Of a DNA stretch of 64,000 bases, positions 29,105 to 39,996 are shown in pieces. Position numbers and translations under genes: made by a program. Each line of letters opens with the position of its first letter. The first letter of the stretch is position 1. Origin of the DNA: Aculops lycopersici (Eukaryota > Arthropoda > Arachnida > Trombidiformes > Eriophyidae); contig WNKI01000005.1 in assembly GCA_015350385.1 (NCBI GenBank), forward strand, positions 311,275-375,274, given 5' to 3'. The notes beneath the pieces were generated by a model. That model was not told the origin of the DNA. It was given only the letters and a program-made list of their open reading frames with translations, and searched no databases.

Positions 29105-29314
29105 TTAGGTCTCAGCGTAATTTACTTGCTCCATAAGATCATCAATCTTATCTTTAATTTCATCTACAAATCTCGATTCAACAAACACGTGCGTTGCATC
29201 CAAATCCTTCAATACTAATTTGGAATCTTTTGGTCTCTTCTCATCCAGATAGAGAATGAATTGTTTCATTTGTGGATCACACTCAATCAAAACTCCCTTA
29301 TCTGAGACAACCAT
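29105..29314 (-). CDS. GTF2H5: GTF2H5/Tfb5 (TTDA), smallest subunit of TFIIH
   Basis: 69-residue protein, almost the size of human GTF2H5 (71). In TFIIH it stabilises the p52-XPB module needed for nucleotide-excision repair and transcription initiation. Diagnostic: KGVLIECDPQMKQFILYLDE at 6-25 and DLDATHVFVESRFVDEIKDK in the second half. The ATG chosen gives the conserved N-terminus; an ATG five bases upstream is out of frame. It leads the minus-strand pair with ZNHIT1, and a TATA-like element lies about 52-59 bases upstream. Confidence 0.96.
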   Translation of the reverse strand: MVVSDKGVLIECDPQMKQFILYLDEKRPKDSKLVLKDLDATHVFVESRFVDEIKDKIDDLMEQVNYAET

Positions 29315-29949
29315 CTCATGTTATCTTGGGCTCATATGCAACGTAATCAACAATCTTGATATATATTTATATATAGATTTTTGAGTAGATAGAGATAATA
29401 GTATTAGTGTTATGGCTACTGTGACTTTTGTGTCTGTCTGATGCTTAAGTTTAATAGATTTTAGTTTTTTTGTTGCAATCCAAATGAGATCGCGCTCACA
29501 AGTGATGATAATAATAATAACAACACAACGTGGGTGCTGCCATCGCGTTTCTTTTTTGCATTCGCGCTACTGTTGCTGCTGCTGCGGCGGCGGCGGTACT
29601 AGTAAGTGCGCCAACTCGTATCGACTCTCATGCGCGCTCTTTCGCACGCAGTTCAATCCTTGCCTTTTCCAAGATGAAATTTTATTTTTTCTTGCTCTGC
29701 TCGGTGCTGGTCAGTTTAGTTGGCTGGCTAAACCCCAGTCATGGGTGGTTTTCTCTCGCGTCCAGCCGTCTTTCCTTGTCCTCGTGGTGCTCTAGTTTTC
29801 TTTACCTTTATTGGTTTGCTATCAATCAGTTGCGTAGAGGCCGAGGCGATTGCGGCACACCTGCGCCGTGCTTAACAGCTTGTGGTCGCAAATTTGGGGG
29901 CTGATGATGAAGCTGGTGATGTTGAGGCGGACCGGGTGGCATCAGGCCA
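29315..29949. other. spacer between GTF2H5 and the GATA chimera
   Basis: Contains the GTF2H5 promoter side, an AATAAA for the minus strand at 29681-29686 that could serve the GATA chimera, and from 29736 onward the distal part of the duplicated segment, which lies past the chimera's stop and has accumulated indels. Confidence 0.6.
29366..29373 (-). promoter_or_regulatory. TATA-like element for the GTF2H5-ZNHIT1 pair
   Basis: TATATAAA on the minus strand in a short AT run, about 52-59 bases before the GTF2H5 ATG. With normal TATA spacing the 5' UTR would be about 20-30 bases. Identified by consensus and position only. Confidence 0.4.
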
Positions 29950-30688
29950 TCATGGTGATGCTGAGGGTGATGATTGTTGTTTCGGTAGAAGCGTTGGACC
30001 TTGAGGGTTCCAATACTGCGAGCCTTGGTTATTATAATACAGGTCAGTCGGGGGCTGGAGTTGAGGCGGGGCCTGATTATAATATGGATCGTAGCCATAA
30101 TAACTTCCGTTTGTGTTACCAGATTGCGGGGGTGGCTGAACTGGCGGCGGTGGTGGCTGATGCTGCTGACCGTAAGTACTGGGATGTGGCGGGTAACCTC
30201 CGAGACCAGGTTTGATATTATGGTGGTTTCCATTCTCTGGGGTTTCTTGCTTCTTGTTTGGAGCAGGTGGTGGTGGTTGATTATGATACTGCTGCTGCTG
30301 CTGATGGTGTCTCACCATTTCCGGAGGCGTCGATGGAGACTGATTTGGTGGGACACCCTGACTCTCGAAAGGTGCATATTGATCAACATAAGGAGGCTGT
30401 TGAGTCGGTGGCGGTCCATAGTAGCCATTTGACCAGGTGTTTGGTTGCTGTTGTTGTTGTTGTCGAGGTTGCATAGATCGTATTGGATCAACCGGGCTTT
30501 CTTGCGCTTGCGGGTGCACTGGTGGACCACTTTGCATGGTGTTGCTATGATTTTGATGCTGATGGTGCTGTTGATGAAATTTCATATGGTCTGGTTGATT
30601 GCTTGGTATTGGGCCGCTCATTGGTCCGTTTTGCATTATTGAAGATGCATGCTGTTGCTGTGGTTGCTGTTGCTGTGTATGCATGGGT
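29736..30688 (-). repeat. 953-bp duplicated segment, copy B (GATA gene tail)
   Basis: Direct-orientation copy of 10158-11110. On its promoter-proximal side it abuts a CAA/CAG run of the GATA gene; on the distal side homology stops abruptly at CAGTCATGGG, just before the sequence encoding the HMG box. It carries a net 2-base deletion near 29970-29985 that moves the frame to an early stop. Confidence 0.95.
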
Positions 30689-31266
30689 TGCGGCATGGGT
30701 TGTTGTGGTTGTTGTTGTGGTTGTGGTTGTGGTTGTGGTTGTGGTTGTGGTTGTTGTTGTTGTTGTTGTTGTTGTTGTTGCTGCTGCTGCTTGCTGGCCA
30801 CCTGTGACCCGCCGCAGCTGGAGTTGATTGAGTTATTCATACCGCCTCCGGTTCCCTCGCTACCTGAGGAACCATTGATACTTTGATCGCTATCTGTGCT
30901 CATTCCTCCACTACCCGCACCGCCCTCCTTCTTCGACCTCCTCTTTCTCGTTTGAATGGTCTCACGGCGCATGGTGCTCGGCCTAGTGGACTGATGTAAC
31001 TTGAAGTAGAGGCCACAGGCATTGCAAACTGGCTCCTGGCTCTTGTTTCGGCGCCACAATGGCGTCACGGTTGTGTGGCAATTGCTACAGGTCATACCTG
31101 TTCGCCTATTCGTCTTCTGGGCCACATTTCGCGGTGCCTTACTCAATGGTCGATTTGCATTGTTGTTCTTGTGATACAATCCGCACGCGTTGCACAGGTA
31201 GTTGCCCGTTTTGTCTCGGCGCCATAATGGGGTCGCAGTTGCGCCACAATTAACGCATTCCTTCAT
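29950..31266 (-). CDS. two-finger GATA transcription factor with captured Gln/Pro-rich tail
   Basis: 438-residue GATA-family regulator binding WGATAR sites. The N-finger is at residues 4-28 (CVNCGATATPLWRRDK ... LCNACGLYHK) and the C-finger at about 59-83 (CSNCHTTVTPLWRRN ... VCNACGLYFK), both with intact C-X2-C-X17-C-X2-C, followed by the basic tail RPSTMRRETIQTRKRRSKK. Both fingers share one exon. Residues ~155-195 are Gln/Pro runs. From ~195 to the end the protein is a diverged copy of the HMG-box gene's Gln/Pro-rich middle, ending after a frameshift in KQQSSPSASP. No sequence precedes the first finger except MK; upstream TTG-rich DNA with AG dinucleotides near 31269-31272 could be a splice acceptor, so an N-terminal exon is possible. 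GATA identity is secure; the expressed extent of the tail is not. Confidence 0.85.
   Translation of the reverse strand: MKECVNCGATATPLWRRDKTGNYLCNACGLYHKNNNANRPLSKAPRNVAQKTNRRTGMTCSNCHTTVTPLWRRNKSQEPVCNACGLYFKLHQSTRPSTMRRETIQTRKRRSKKEGGAGSGGMSTDSDQSINGSSGSEGTGGGMNNSINSSCGGSQVASKQQQQQQQQQQQQQPQPQPQPQPQPQQQPQQPMPQPMHTQQQQPQQQHASSIMQNGPMSGPIPSNQPDHMKFHQQHHQHQNHSNTMQSGPPVHPQAQESPVDPIRSMQPRQQQQQQPNTWSNGYYGPPPTQQPPYVDQYAPFESQGVPPNQSPSTPPEMVRHHQQQQQYHNQPPPPAPNKKQETPENGNHHNIKPGLGGYPPHPSTYGQQHQPPPPPVQPPPQSGNTNGSYYGYDPYYNQAPPQLQPPTDLYYNNQGSQYWNPQGPTLLPKQQSSPSASP
30700..30790 (-). repeat. CAA/CAG/CCA tract encoding poly-Gln and Gln-Pro
   Basis: On the plus strand: alternating TTG and TGG followed by (TTG)n and (CTG)n. 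It encodes Q13 and a (QP)n run directly at the junction between the GATA portion and the captured segment. Confidence 0.95.
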
Positions 31267-31826
31267 CTCTACTTATAAAACTACAACTACAACAACTACT
31301 ACTATTACTACCTACAACAACAACGACACCAGCACCACTACCGTTGCTCTTGGTCTCTATTGTAGGTTCTTGTGTGAGTGTTGAGTTAGCCTGTGAGTGG
31401 CTATTCTATTATGTATTATGTTAATTGATCAAATTATAGATCAAATAATTATCATCAAGGCACAACTTGATTATCGCTCGATGATAATAATAATAATGAA
31501 GAATGGTGCCTGCAGTTTCTTTTTCGCTCGTTTACTTGCTTGCTTTTTTGATATTTGCCTAGTTGGCCAGCTAGCTTGGCACAGAGAGTGAAAATATCTC
31601 AGCAGCACCAGCGGCGGCAACGGGAATGCCGACCTGCAAAAATAACCAACCAAGAACCGACGCCGCGACGGTAGCGCCGATGTGGTCGTGGGGGCGTCAG
31701 CGCCACTTGTTGCCGCCGCCGCCGCCGTCATTGTCGTTGCTCATAGGGAGATATTTTTGCTCGCCCTGGTGCCACTCATCTTGTTTCTCTCTCTCTCGCT
31801 CTCATACACACACTCTATCTCTTGTA

Positions 31827-31852
31827 CTCACTCACTCACTCACTCACTCACC
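31827..31852. repeat. (CTCA)n microsatellite
   Basis: Six consecutive CTCA-type units read directly from the sequence. Confidence 0.9.
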
Positions 31853-32705
31853 CACCATACAAACGCACCCTCTCATTGGTGACTCTTGTGCTTTTGGATG
31901 CAACTACATACACAAAGACACGAACAACCAGCGCATTTGGTGCTTGGTGGCGCCTAGTGGTGGTGATCGCGCCGGCGCACTGGTCGTAGTCAGCGCCGCA
32001 AGTGACGGGGACGAGTCAGCGACGCTCACTTCGGCACGACAACAATCGAGTTGGCGCCCAAAGCTCCATCGATTGGTCGTCCAGAGTGCACAATGCAACC
32101 ACTCGTGAGCTTTGTCAGTGCTGCTTGCCATATAGACACCAGCAGCGCCGCTCGTTGGAGCTTAGATTAGCTAGCTAACTAAGTAGCTGGCTTGCTGGCA
32201 AGCTAAACAAACCAAAACCAACCAAACAACCTACTTATCTTAGATCTTTCGAGCATACGGCTAGCGATTGCCAATCGAACTTATCTATCGAACTATCAAC
32301 TTTCCGAGAGCCGAAGTTGCTTTTGTTGTTGTTGTTGTTGTTGTCATCGGTGATCAGCGCCCACTTCACATCATTTCACCGTCACAAGCGCCACTTGTTG
32401 TTGTTGTTGTTGTTAGTAGAAAAAGTCGATGTCGTTGAGTCTATTGGCAGTCGGTGACAATGATGGGGATGATGTGTTAGCGTTTAACTAGCCATTGCTG
32501 GTTGATAGCTTTTAATGTAGTGCCACCAACTGGGCTAGCCAACCTACCGACAAACTAGCCAACGAGTAGACTAGTTGCGATGAGCTTCCACTTGTGTTTG
32601 TGTGTGAGCCTCTCGCTTTCATCGTCAACTTGCTGGCTGGCCGTCGGTCTTTGTGGTGGGCTAAATGAATCTCCTATTGAGTTGAAACATTCAGACATTA
32701 ATGGC

Positions 32706-32736
32706 TCGCACTATAACTAGTTAGGTTATAGTGCGA
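32706..32736. repeat. perfect 12-bp inverted repeat with 7-nt loop
   Basis: Arms TCGCACTATAAC (32706-32717) and GTTATAGTGCGA (32725-32736) are exact reverse complements around TAGTTAG. No coding context. Confidence 0.9.
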
Positions 32737-33838
32737 CATAATATATGTATTTGTATATATGTCTATACGGAATTTGCTAGTTATCGGCTAAAATCTTGCC
32801 GCCGCTAGAAAATTTGTTTTTCAAGCCAACCAGCTAGTCAAATTGGTAAGAGACACTTGCAATCACGCTGGTTATTGCGATAAAATAAACTATCAAAACA
32901 AAGCACTGTAGCTAAATCCAAGCGAACCAACTTCTTGAGATCAATTGTCGCGAGTTGAGCGACAAGTGGTGATGGTGGGGGTGGCAAAAATATAGAGTAG
33001 CAACCGGTCGTGGGCAACTTGTTGATCAAGTTGCGTCGACGTCGTCGTAGTCGAGTCGACTCTCTCGTCGCGAGTGCGTAGGTGAAGCGGCTTCGTTTCA
33101 TTGGCTGCTGTGCTTTCTCGCATTGATGATTATCACGATCATCATTCAGCAGATCTGATACTATCGCATGGATGATTTGGTTGCGAGATTAAATCAATCG
33201 GCGCGAACCAGGTGAGCCCCTGTTCCCCCACAAACTCAGGATTGCGCATAGGGTCGCTCGCACCGGTCGATAGGTCTGCCCACTGTTTTGTGAGGAGTTT
33301 GATGGTCTAAATTTGAGGGAAAATGGCAAATCGACCTATAAGCAAGCTCGCTATGCGCTTGTGTGGTGAGCATGATGGATTAAAAGCCACCAATCAACTG
33401 ATGATTGCTCACTGTGCTTAACACTTGTTTCAACTGTGGACTTTCATCATTTAGTTGAAATTTTAAACGCTAGGTGGAGCTAACGACGCCGACCCTAACT
33501 CCATCTGTTGCGATGGCATTGAAGTAAGAATTGTGTGTGCTTCTAGCGTTGAAAGTGAATTGTGGCGCAACAGTGTAGCTTGTGCGCTGCGCTTGTGCGT
33601 GCGTTATGCGCAGTGGAAAAAGTCGTCAACTGTTAAGCGTGCAGCTGGCGAGAGTTGCGCATTGCCTTTCGTTCCCTATTGAGTTAGCGCACAATACACG
33701 TTACAGTGAACGGAAAATCTTGTAATTTTCTTTCTCAGTTTCAGTTCAGCTCTCGACGGGTCAACATCAACTTGGACGGACACGTGAACTCACGTTTCTC
33801 GTTGCAACATATATACACACAACACACATACATACATA

Positions 33839-33868
33839 TACACATCCACATCCACATCCACATCCACA
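33839..33868. repeat. (CACATC)n hexamer run
   Basis: About four and a half units of CACATC/CCACAT, about 130 bp before the candidate first coding exon at 33995. Confidence 0.85.
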
Positions 33869-33994
33869 ACACACAAGAATACATTGAGAAAAATCGGAGG
33901 AGAAAGGAAAATTTGAATATTTCATCATCTATCCAATCCAATAATAATAATTCATATTACCCCCTTAAGAAACCCAAGCAACAACTACCACCTG

Positions 33995-34265
33995 ATGACG
34001 GCGGGACACATGGACGATTGCACGGCGGCCATGGTGCTAATGTTCCTTTCTTGCCGGCCTGGCGAGCAGCAGCAACAACAAGCCAACCAGCCAGAAGCTG
34101 CGAGCCAGAATGCAAATACTACTAGCAGCGGCAGCAACCGCCGCAACTCCAATAGCAACACCAACTCTTTCTGTTCACCGACTTCATCAACTCGGTCGTC
34201 TTCATCATCGGGGTCAAAACTCCAAGCCAACGTGAACAGCGACAACAACAACAAGGTAGTCAAAG
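33995..34265 (+). CDS. candidate first coding exon, Gln/Asn/Ser-rich protein of unknown family
   Basis: Opens with MTAGHMDDCTAAMVLMFLSC, a short hydrophobic segment unlike the polar sequence after it (Gln5, Asn/Ser-rich). It ends at a consensus donor, CAAAG|GTGAGT, at 34266. 271 coding bases leave phase 1, which fits an acceptor CACAG at 34781-34783 preceding the large exon, although that acceptor has a weak pyrimidine tract. The N-terminal AAMVLMFLS weakly recalls short repressor-type motifs in some zinc-finger factors; no DNA-binding domain is seen, so I assign no function. Confidence 0.45.
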
Positions 34266-34783
34266 GTGAGTATTGTTTTTTAACTGTTAATATGCCCCAA
34301 TAGAGCATAAAGACGAGGTCGAGCTTCGCTTCCGGCTTTCTGTCAAAATTTGCGTTGAGCGCGCGGCGCGCGTCCTCCGTTGGATTCAATGGAGAAATTA
34401 GTTGCCTAACGCGCCACTATGCGGCGGTAAACTGATACGGCCAAATAGTATTGAGTTGCCTATGGCATTTGGAGCTTGGGTAGCCTAGCGCTCTGGAGCT
34501 GCTGTGTCCGTGAGAGTAATAGTTAGCTTTTTGCCATTCACTTACATTCACACCAAAGCAAACTTTTTGCCTTGTTATTATTATTATGTTATTATTATAC
34601 GAACCTCTCACTACTGCTGCCGCTGCAACTCATTGTGCTAGTATGCAGTCGAGTGATCACTCTGGTCTACGTGTGTTTATGTTTGTGTGTTTGTGAGGCA
34701 GTTAATAATTTAAAGTGACCATCCGCTAACCTCGCGCCCAATTCAATCAATGCAATCAACAACATCAACATCAACAAACACAG

Positions 34784-36783
34784 ATCCACCTGCACCCACT
34801 GCTAACTCAACCACCGCCAACAACTTAGACCCATCAAACTCAAACTTAAAATATAGCATCAACTTATCGCAACCGAAAGCCACCATTGCAAGCAACACTA
34901 GCAAGTTGCGCAACTCTGAGCCCATCGAAATGGATACGAGCAGTCAGTTGATAGTGCAACAGCGCCAGCGTCAACTGAAACGCCGCTCGTCGGGCGGCGC
35001 CGGCAACTGTGGCAATTATGTTGCGGCGCTGAATACAAATGGGCTAATGAATCTAAACCATAATAATACTAGCAACAACCAAAGCAAAAACATCAACAAC
35101 TCGACCACCGCCAACAAAACAAAGTGTACGCAGCCTGCGACCGTGATGGTGTCGTCGGCGGTGGTTGGGCTTGACCTAAATTGGCAACCAAGCCAACATC
35201 ATCAAAGACAAAGCAACTATCACACTACCACCACCACCAATAATATCATTACGTCAGGGGGCAAACAGGTGGCCGCCGCGGCGCAGGCGGTCACCGGAAG
35301 CAGGAAGTCGCAGCGGAGGAGGCGAATGAATAGGCGACTGCGTGACTATGCGCTGATTACGGGTAGCAACAACCAGCGATCTATGGCCGCAAAGGTGGCC
35401 GCTAGGAACGGAATGATGGTGGACGAGTTTAACGGCGAGTCTGAGGACGAAGACGAGGAGGGCGCTCGATGCAACCGTAAGTTTAAAGGAGCTGTGGAGG
35501 TGATTGCGCCAATTAATGTGGTGAATGCTCGTGATCGAGCACGAGGAGCGACCGGAAATGGGCTCTACAAGGATCGAGTTTCATTGGCTATAAACGCCGA
35601 CCATTGCTACTGCGATCGCGAGTATGAACTCGACTATGACCAGGTAAACGGCGAGGATGACGACGACGACTTCAATGACGACGACGATGACGACGACGAC
35701 TACGACGATGATGTCGAGTTGCGTTTCGTTGAGTCGGCGCCAAAGAGAATCGGAAGTGAAGTTGAGGACGAGATGATCTTTGAACTGCAACAAGTAGATC
35801 AGATTGAATTGGACGCAAACTGCTCGTCGTCCTCCTCGTTGTCGTCGATGATCACAAACACAAACACAAACACAAACTCGTCGACTCTATCGTCTTCAAG
35901 TTTGTCGCCAATCATTATTAGTCAGTCTAATCAGAAGCCACAATATCAGTATGAGCAATTGAATATGAGCAATGGCAAGAGGCAAATATTATCGTTTTGC
36001 CATAACAACACCACCACCAACAATAGCAATACCATCAACTCGTCAGCATTAAATGTAATATCGGCAGGAAACGCAACATCAGCAGCAGAATCAGTGGTAG
36101 CAAACGCGACAACTCGCGCCAACAATCAGAGCGTCAGCAACTTAATAGAGGCCAACGGGGGCGGCGGTCTCTTGGCGCAGGTAGTTAATGGTGGAGTCAT
36201 TGGAACAGTTGATGCAAATAACACTGTTCCCGCGCCAACCGCGAGCTCGTCTTCCGCTTACTCCTCGAGCTCGTCACCGGCAAGATCAGATAGCGACACG
36301 CGCATGCTATTGATGCCACAGAATCTAGTTAGCGGTCTTGGTGGAGGTTATAACTCGGGGTTGTCGCAGCCACAAGTGGCCATTGCTAATCACAACAATT
36401 GTGCCATCGAATCATCATCATCAATGTCGCACTTCAACTTTAACGGCGCCAGTGAGGGTGTGGCCATGGCGACGACGACGGCCAAAGGAGTCGCTAGTCC
36501 AGGTAACACTCTGAATTATCACTTTGATGACGACGATGATGATCAAGATGATGACGACCACGATGAAGAGGAAGACGACGAAGACGAGAACGAAAATGAA
36601 GATGAAGACGATGATCTTGACAGCAAACGTAGAAAGCAGCAACGACAAATGCAATTGCAAGTCAGACGTCAGTTGCTTCAACACCAACACCAACTTCAAC
36701 TCGAACAGCAATCGCAGCAACATCAAATGCAACAACAACAAGAGCAACAGGCGCACAGGTTTAGAATGAACAATCCAGTTAAG
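34784..36783 (+). CDS. large exon of an Asn/Ser/Asp/Gln-rich protein, family unknown
   Basis: Open frame of ~680 codons; if unspliced at its 5' side it could start at the ATG at 34750. Residues counted from that ATG: a basic cluster SRKSQRRRRMNRRLRDY near 185, an Asp run near 300-320, Ser/Asn-rich stretches, a second Asp/Glu block near 591-625, then a Gln/His-rich C-terminal part. Codon usage is varied within the runs, so they are not simple triplet expansions. The exon ends in GTTAAG|GTAAGT, a consensus donor at 36784. No catalytic or DNA-binding domain recognised; composition resembles disordered nuclear regulators. A stop at 34711-34713 limits upstream extension. The real gene may continue past the donor. 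Confidence 0.6.
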
Positions 36784-37054
36784 GTAAGTGGTTGATTCTA
36801 ATGGGCTGAGCGATGCTCGTGTTGATTTAATAAGTTTTAGCGTCCTCCTTTTCGCTCGCTTTTTAGTCGATTGAATGAAATGAGCAGCGGATGTCGAGTT
36901 CATCATTGGCATTGAGCGTTGCGCATTACAAGCGAGCGCTAGTTTAGTTGCCTGAGTGGCGCGTGCGCGACATGCGCTCGCTTTATGCATTCTTGCTTGT
37001 ATCCACAGTTTCACGCACATAAATTTTCCCCCTCTTCCCGCGATCCACCTGCAG

Positions 37055-37168
37055 TTCATCTGCGGACAACCCCAATTTGGCACAATAAAATTCACGCCAA
37101 TATCCCGAGCGGGGGAAGAAATAAATTACTTCAACTTGCAGGCGAACAGCAGGTTAGCCGGCGCCTAA
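37055..37168 (+). CDS. possible terminal coding exon
   Basis: A good acceptor (pyrimidine-rich TTTTCCCCCTCTTCCC, then CAG at 37052-37054) follows the donor at 36784 by 271 bp. Reading on in phase 0 gives 37 codons (FICGQPQFGTIKF...) and a stop. An open stretch of this length could arise by chance, so splicing over a longer distance into the right half is equally possible. Confidence 0.3.
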   Translation, partial: FICGQPQFGTIKFTPISRAGEEINYFNLQANSRLAGA

Positions 37169-39970
37169 GTGGTTGCTTGGTTGATTGCTCTCAAACGCTC
37201 GTACAGATAGACAAGTGGACCGGCGAAAGAACAAGAGAAAGTGAGCGACTCTCGAGCTGCTCCTTCTACATTTAGTGCGAGTAAATTTAAACAAGCGAAC
37301 GTGTTTCTCTATGTCGACTTAGTAGCATGCATCTTGTATTGGAAGCCAAGCAAAGTTGTTCGGCTGCGTGGCATTGATGCGAGCTTCAAAGTTTAAGTTG
37401 AGCTTGGAGTTGGAGCTGGGGTTGAGTTGAGTTGAGTTGGAATTGAAGCCGAAGTCGTGGGAGGAACGAGAGGGAAACACACAACAGGCGGCAAGTTTTT
37501 CAACCTGCATCGCTAACAGTCGCCTCGGCGTTAACTGGCTTATTGTTAGCGAGCTTGATATTGGCTGGCTAGCTAGCTAGCTTGGCGTTTGAGTTTCGCT
37601 CCTAGTCCTCCTTCCTTCGAGACACTATCGTATGTTTTGCTCTGTTGTCGTCGCTCTCGATGGCTTCAGGCGCTCGCTTTTGCTTTTGCTGGTTCCACTA
37701 TGCCGTTGCCTACGATGCCGAGGTTTCTACTACTACTACTAGATTGCGCGAGCACGACGACGACGACCAAAACGACAAGAGAAGAGCAAGAGCAAAGCGG
37801 CTAATGCAACTATCTTGTAGTCGTAAATCTAACTGTTCCCTCTGGCCCACGTAAATCTCGTGGCTCCATCGCAAGCGACGACGACGACGACAACGACGAT
37901 GTCGAAGCCGTAAACGCCGCAACCGTGAGCTTGCCGCGCACGACTAACTCTAGCCGTGGAGCTAGTAGTGGAATAATAACACTACTTCACGCCCGCAACT
38001 CGCTGAGGCCAGCACCTCAAGTGAGAGTGAGAGGAGGAGAGAAAGACCACCGAAAACTGGGAGGCGAGTCGATGGGAGAAAAGGCGCACAGTGCCTGCAT
38101 AAGAGAGAAGACGCCGAGGATTTTGCAGCTTGCTACGCGAGAGAAACTTGAGATGTAAACTTTGTTCTCTTACGCTAGCTCCTCTCTCTCTCTCTCCTCC
38201 TCTATCTTCTCCTCAAGCGCCTCGAGAAACTTTACGTCTCTCAAAGTAAACATTGAGCGCTGGCTGGCCGGCCAGCAACAAACCTGAACGCGGCGCTCAG
38301 CCAACTGGCCGAATACGAGAAACTTTCGCGCCGCCGATATATTTGTCTCGCGAGCTTGCCAGTCGCACGAGAGCTGTTATCGGCGACTGTGCGCCGCCCT
38401 GCCTCGCCTTGTCTCTGTTTATTTTGTCTCCAATTGCTCACTCCTTGAAAATTTCATCTCCTCGGTGGCAGTCGGCGGTCGTTGAATGGTCCAGAGCTGT
38501 TGGCTTCCGGTTAGTTGGTTGGAGGTCGCGCTTGCCGTAGCTAGCTGCTCTTTATGCGCAGCGCCTACATTGCGCTGAGTCGAGAGGCGTTGAGTTGGCA
38601 TTTTATTGGCCAAATTCAACTCTCTCTCTCTCTCTTTCTAGCTGCAACTAATCTTCTCGCTAGTCGATAAATAGGAGCAAACGATCGAGAAGAGTAATGG
38701 CAGCAATGGAGTATCGCGGTTGCAATCTAATTGTTGTTCGCACTTGCAGCTCGAGCTTGCGAGCACAAAAGAGAGACCCTCGAGAAAGACTCTCTTTTGG
38801 AACAGCAACAACTTCAATTCAGCTGCTCCTCTCTTTGGCACTGAACCCGTCGAGGCTCAATCCACTTCCGGCGGACGCTTCGATTACCAGCTTCAGGCCC
38901 CGAGTTTTGGGGCTAAAGCGAGCGGCAACAATGATCTCGCTCCCCAAGGCAAATGATCATAATCATAATAATTAACATTTTGCGCCCATCATTCGCCAGT
39001 AGGATTCGCGGCTCCCACTTTCACTTTCACTGTTGCTCATTTGTTTGTTTGTTTTGCGTTACTCTCGCGCCTGGCCTACCCTTCAACCTACTCACTTTAT
39101 CCTCCCTCAAGAGTTGAGGCTGAAGCTTGCAGCTTGCCTCAAAGACCTCCAAATATTGAAGCAAAATTAGACCAACAACAAGAGAGAAAGAGACAGAAAG
39201 ACAGACGGACTATCAGCGAGTCAGTTGGACAAAAGGCGTGCAGCTGGCGACGCGCGTCGCTCTGTATTCCTGTATATTTGTGTGTGTGCCTCACTATGAG
39301 CAACGCGCGATAGGAATCAGAGGCAGGGACGAAGGGAATTACAACAACCACGACTGCGACTGCGACAAAGCGACTAGCGCATACGATTGGCGCCTGTCAT
39401 TTGCATTATGCGAGCAAATTTCCTTCCCTTTCCTGGTGGCCAAACTTCAATGTTGTCGGTGTGTCCCCAAAACCAAATGCGCGCCTCGTTTCCTCGGGGC
39501 CATTGGAGTTGGTTTCTGCTGCCGCTTCTGCTTCTGCTTTAGTTTGCTTGTTGCCTACTGCTTTTTGGTGCTGCAAGTCCACCAAGAGAGCGACAAGCGG
39601 CAAAGGCAATGGGCAATGCGATAACGCCAACTGCACACACATACGCGCTCACACAATTGCACAAGCTTGCCAAAAGCGCTAGTCTTTTCAGTGGCCACGA
39701 CGGCGCCCATGGCAATAGATGAGAATAGTTAATCGATTGTGTTGGTCTCCGGTCGTGGCAACAACAGTCGGCAGAGTAGTTGCCATAATCGAATGTCGAC
39801 GACGTTTCCAATGGATTCCCATTTGTGTTGTTCGTGTTGTGTGTATTTAGTTGTTCATTATGTCCAATTCATTTGGCCAACTGACGCCGACTGACGATTG
39901 AACCGCTCCATTGGCTCCAACGGCAAGCTACAACTGTATGGCAAAAGAGTGGCTTCTAGTCGAGGAGCTT

Positions 39971-39996
39971 AGAGAGAGAGAGAGAGAGAGAGAGAG
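39971..39996. repeat. (AG)13 microsatellite
   Basis: Pure AG run read directly. Confidence 0.95.

Larger units (their letters stand above)
31267..33994. other. divergent intergenic region, GATA gene to Asn/Asp-rich gene
   Basis: 2.7 kb between oppositely transcribed genes. It contains a CTCA repeat (31827-31852), TTG runs near 32320-32345 and 32396-32415, a hairpin (32706-32736) and a CACATC hexamer run (about 33839-33868) in the likely 5' UTR of the plus-strand gene. No recognised protein. Confidence 0.55.

Noticed and set aside
36421..37095. 224-codon minus-strand frame over the end of the Asn/Asp-rich exon
   Set aside because: Ile/Val/Leu runs are the complement of the Asp/Gln codons; it spans a consensus plus-strand donor and has no domain.
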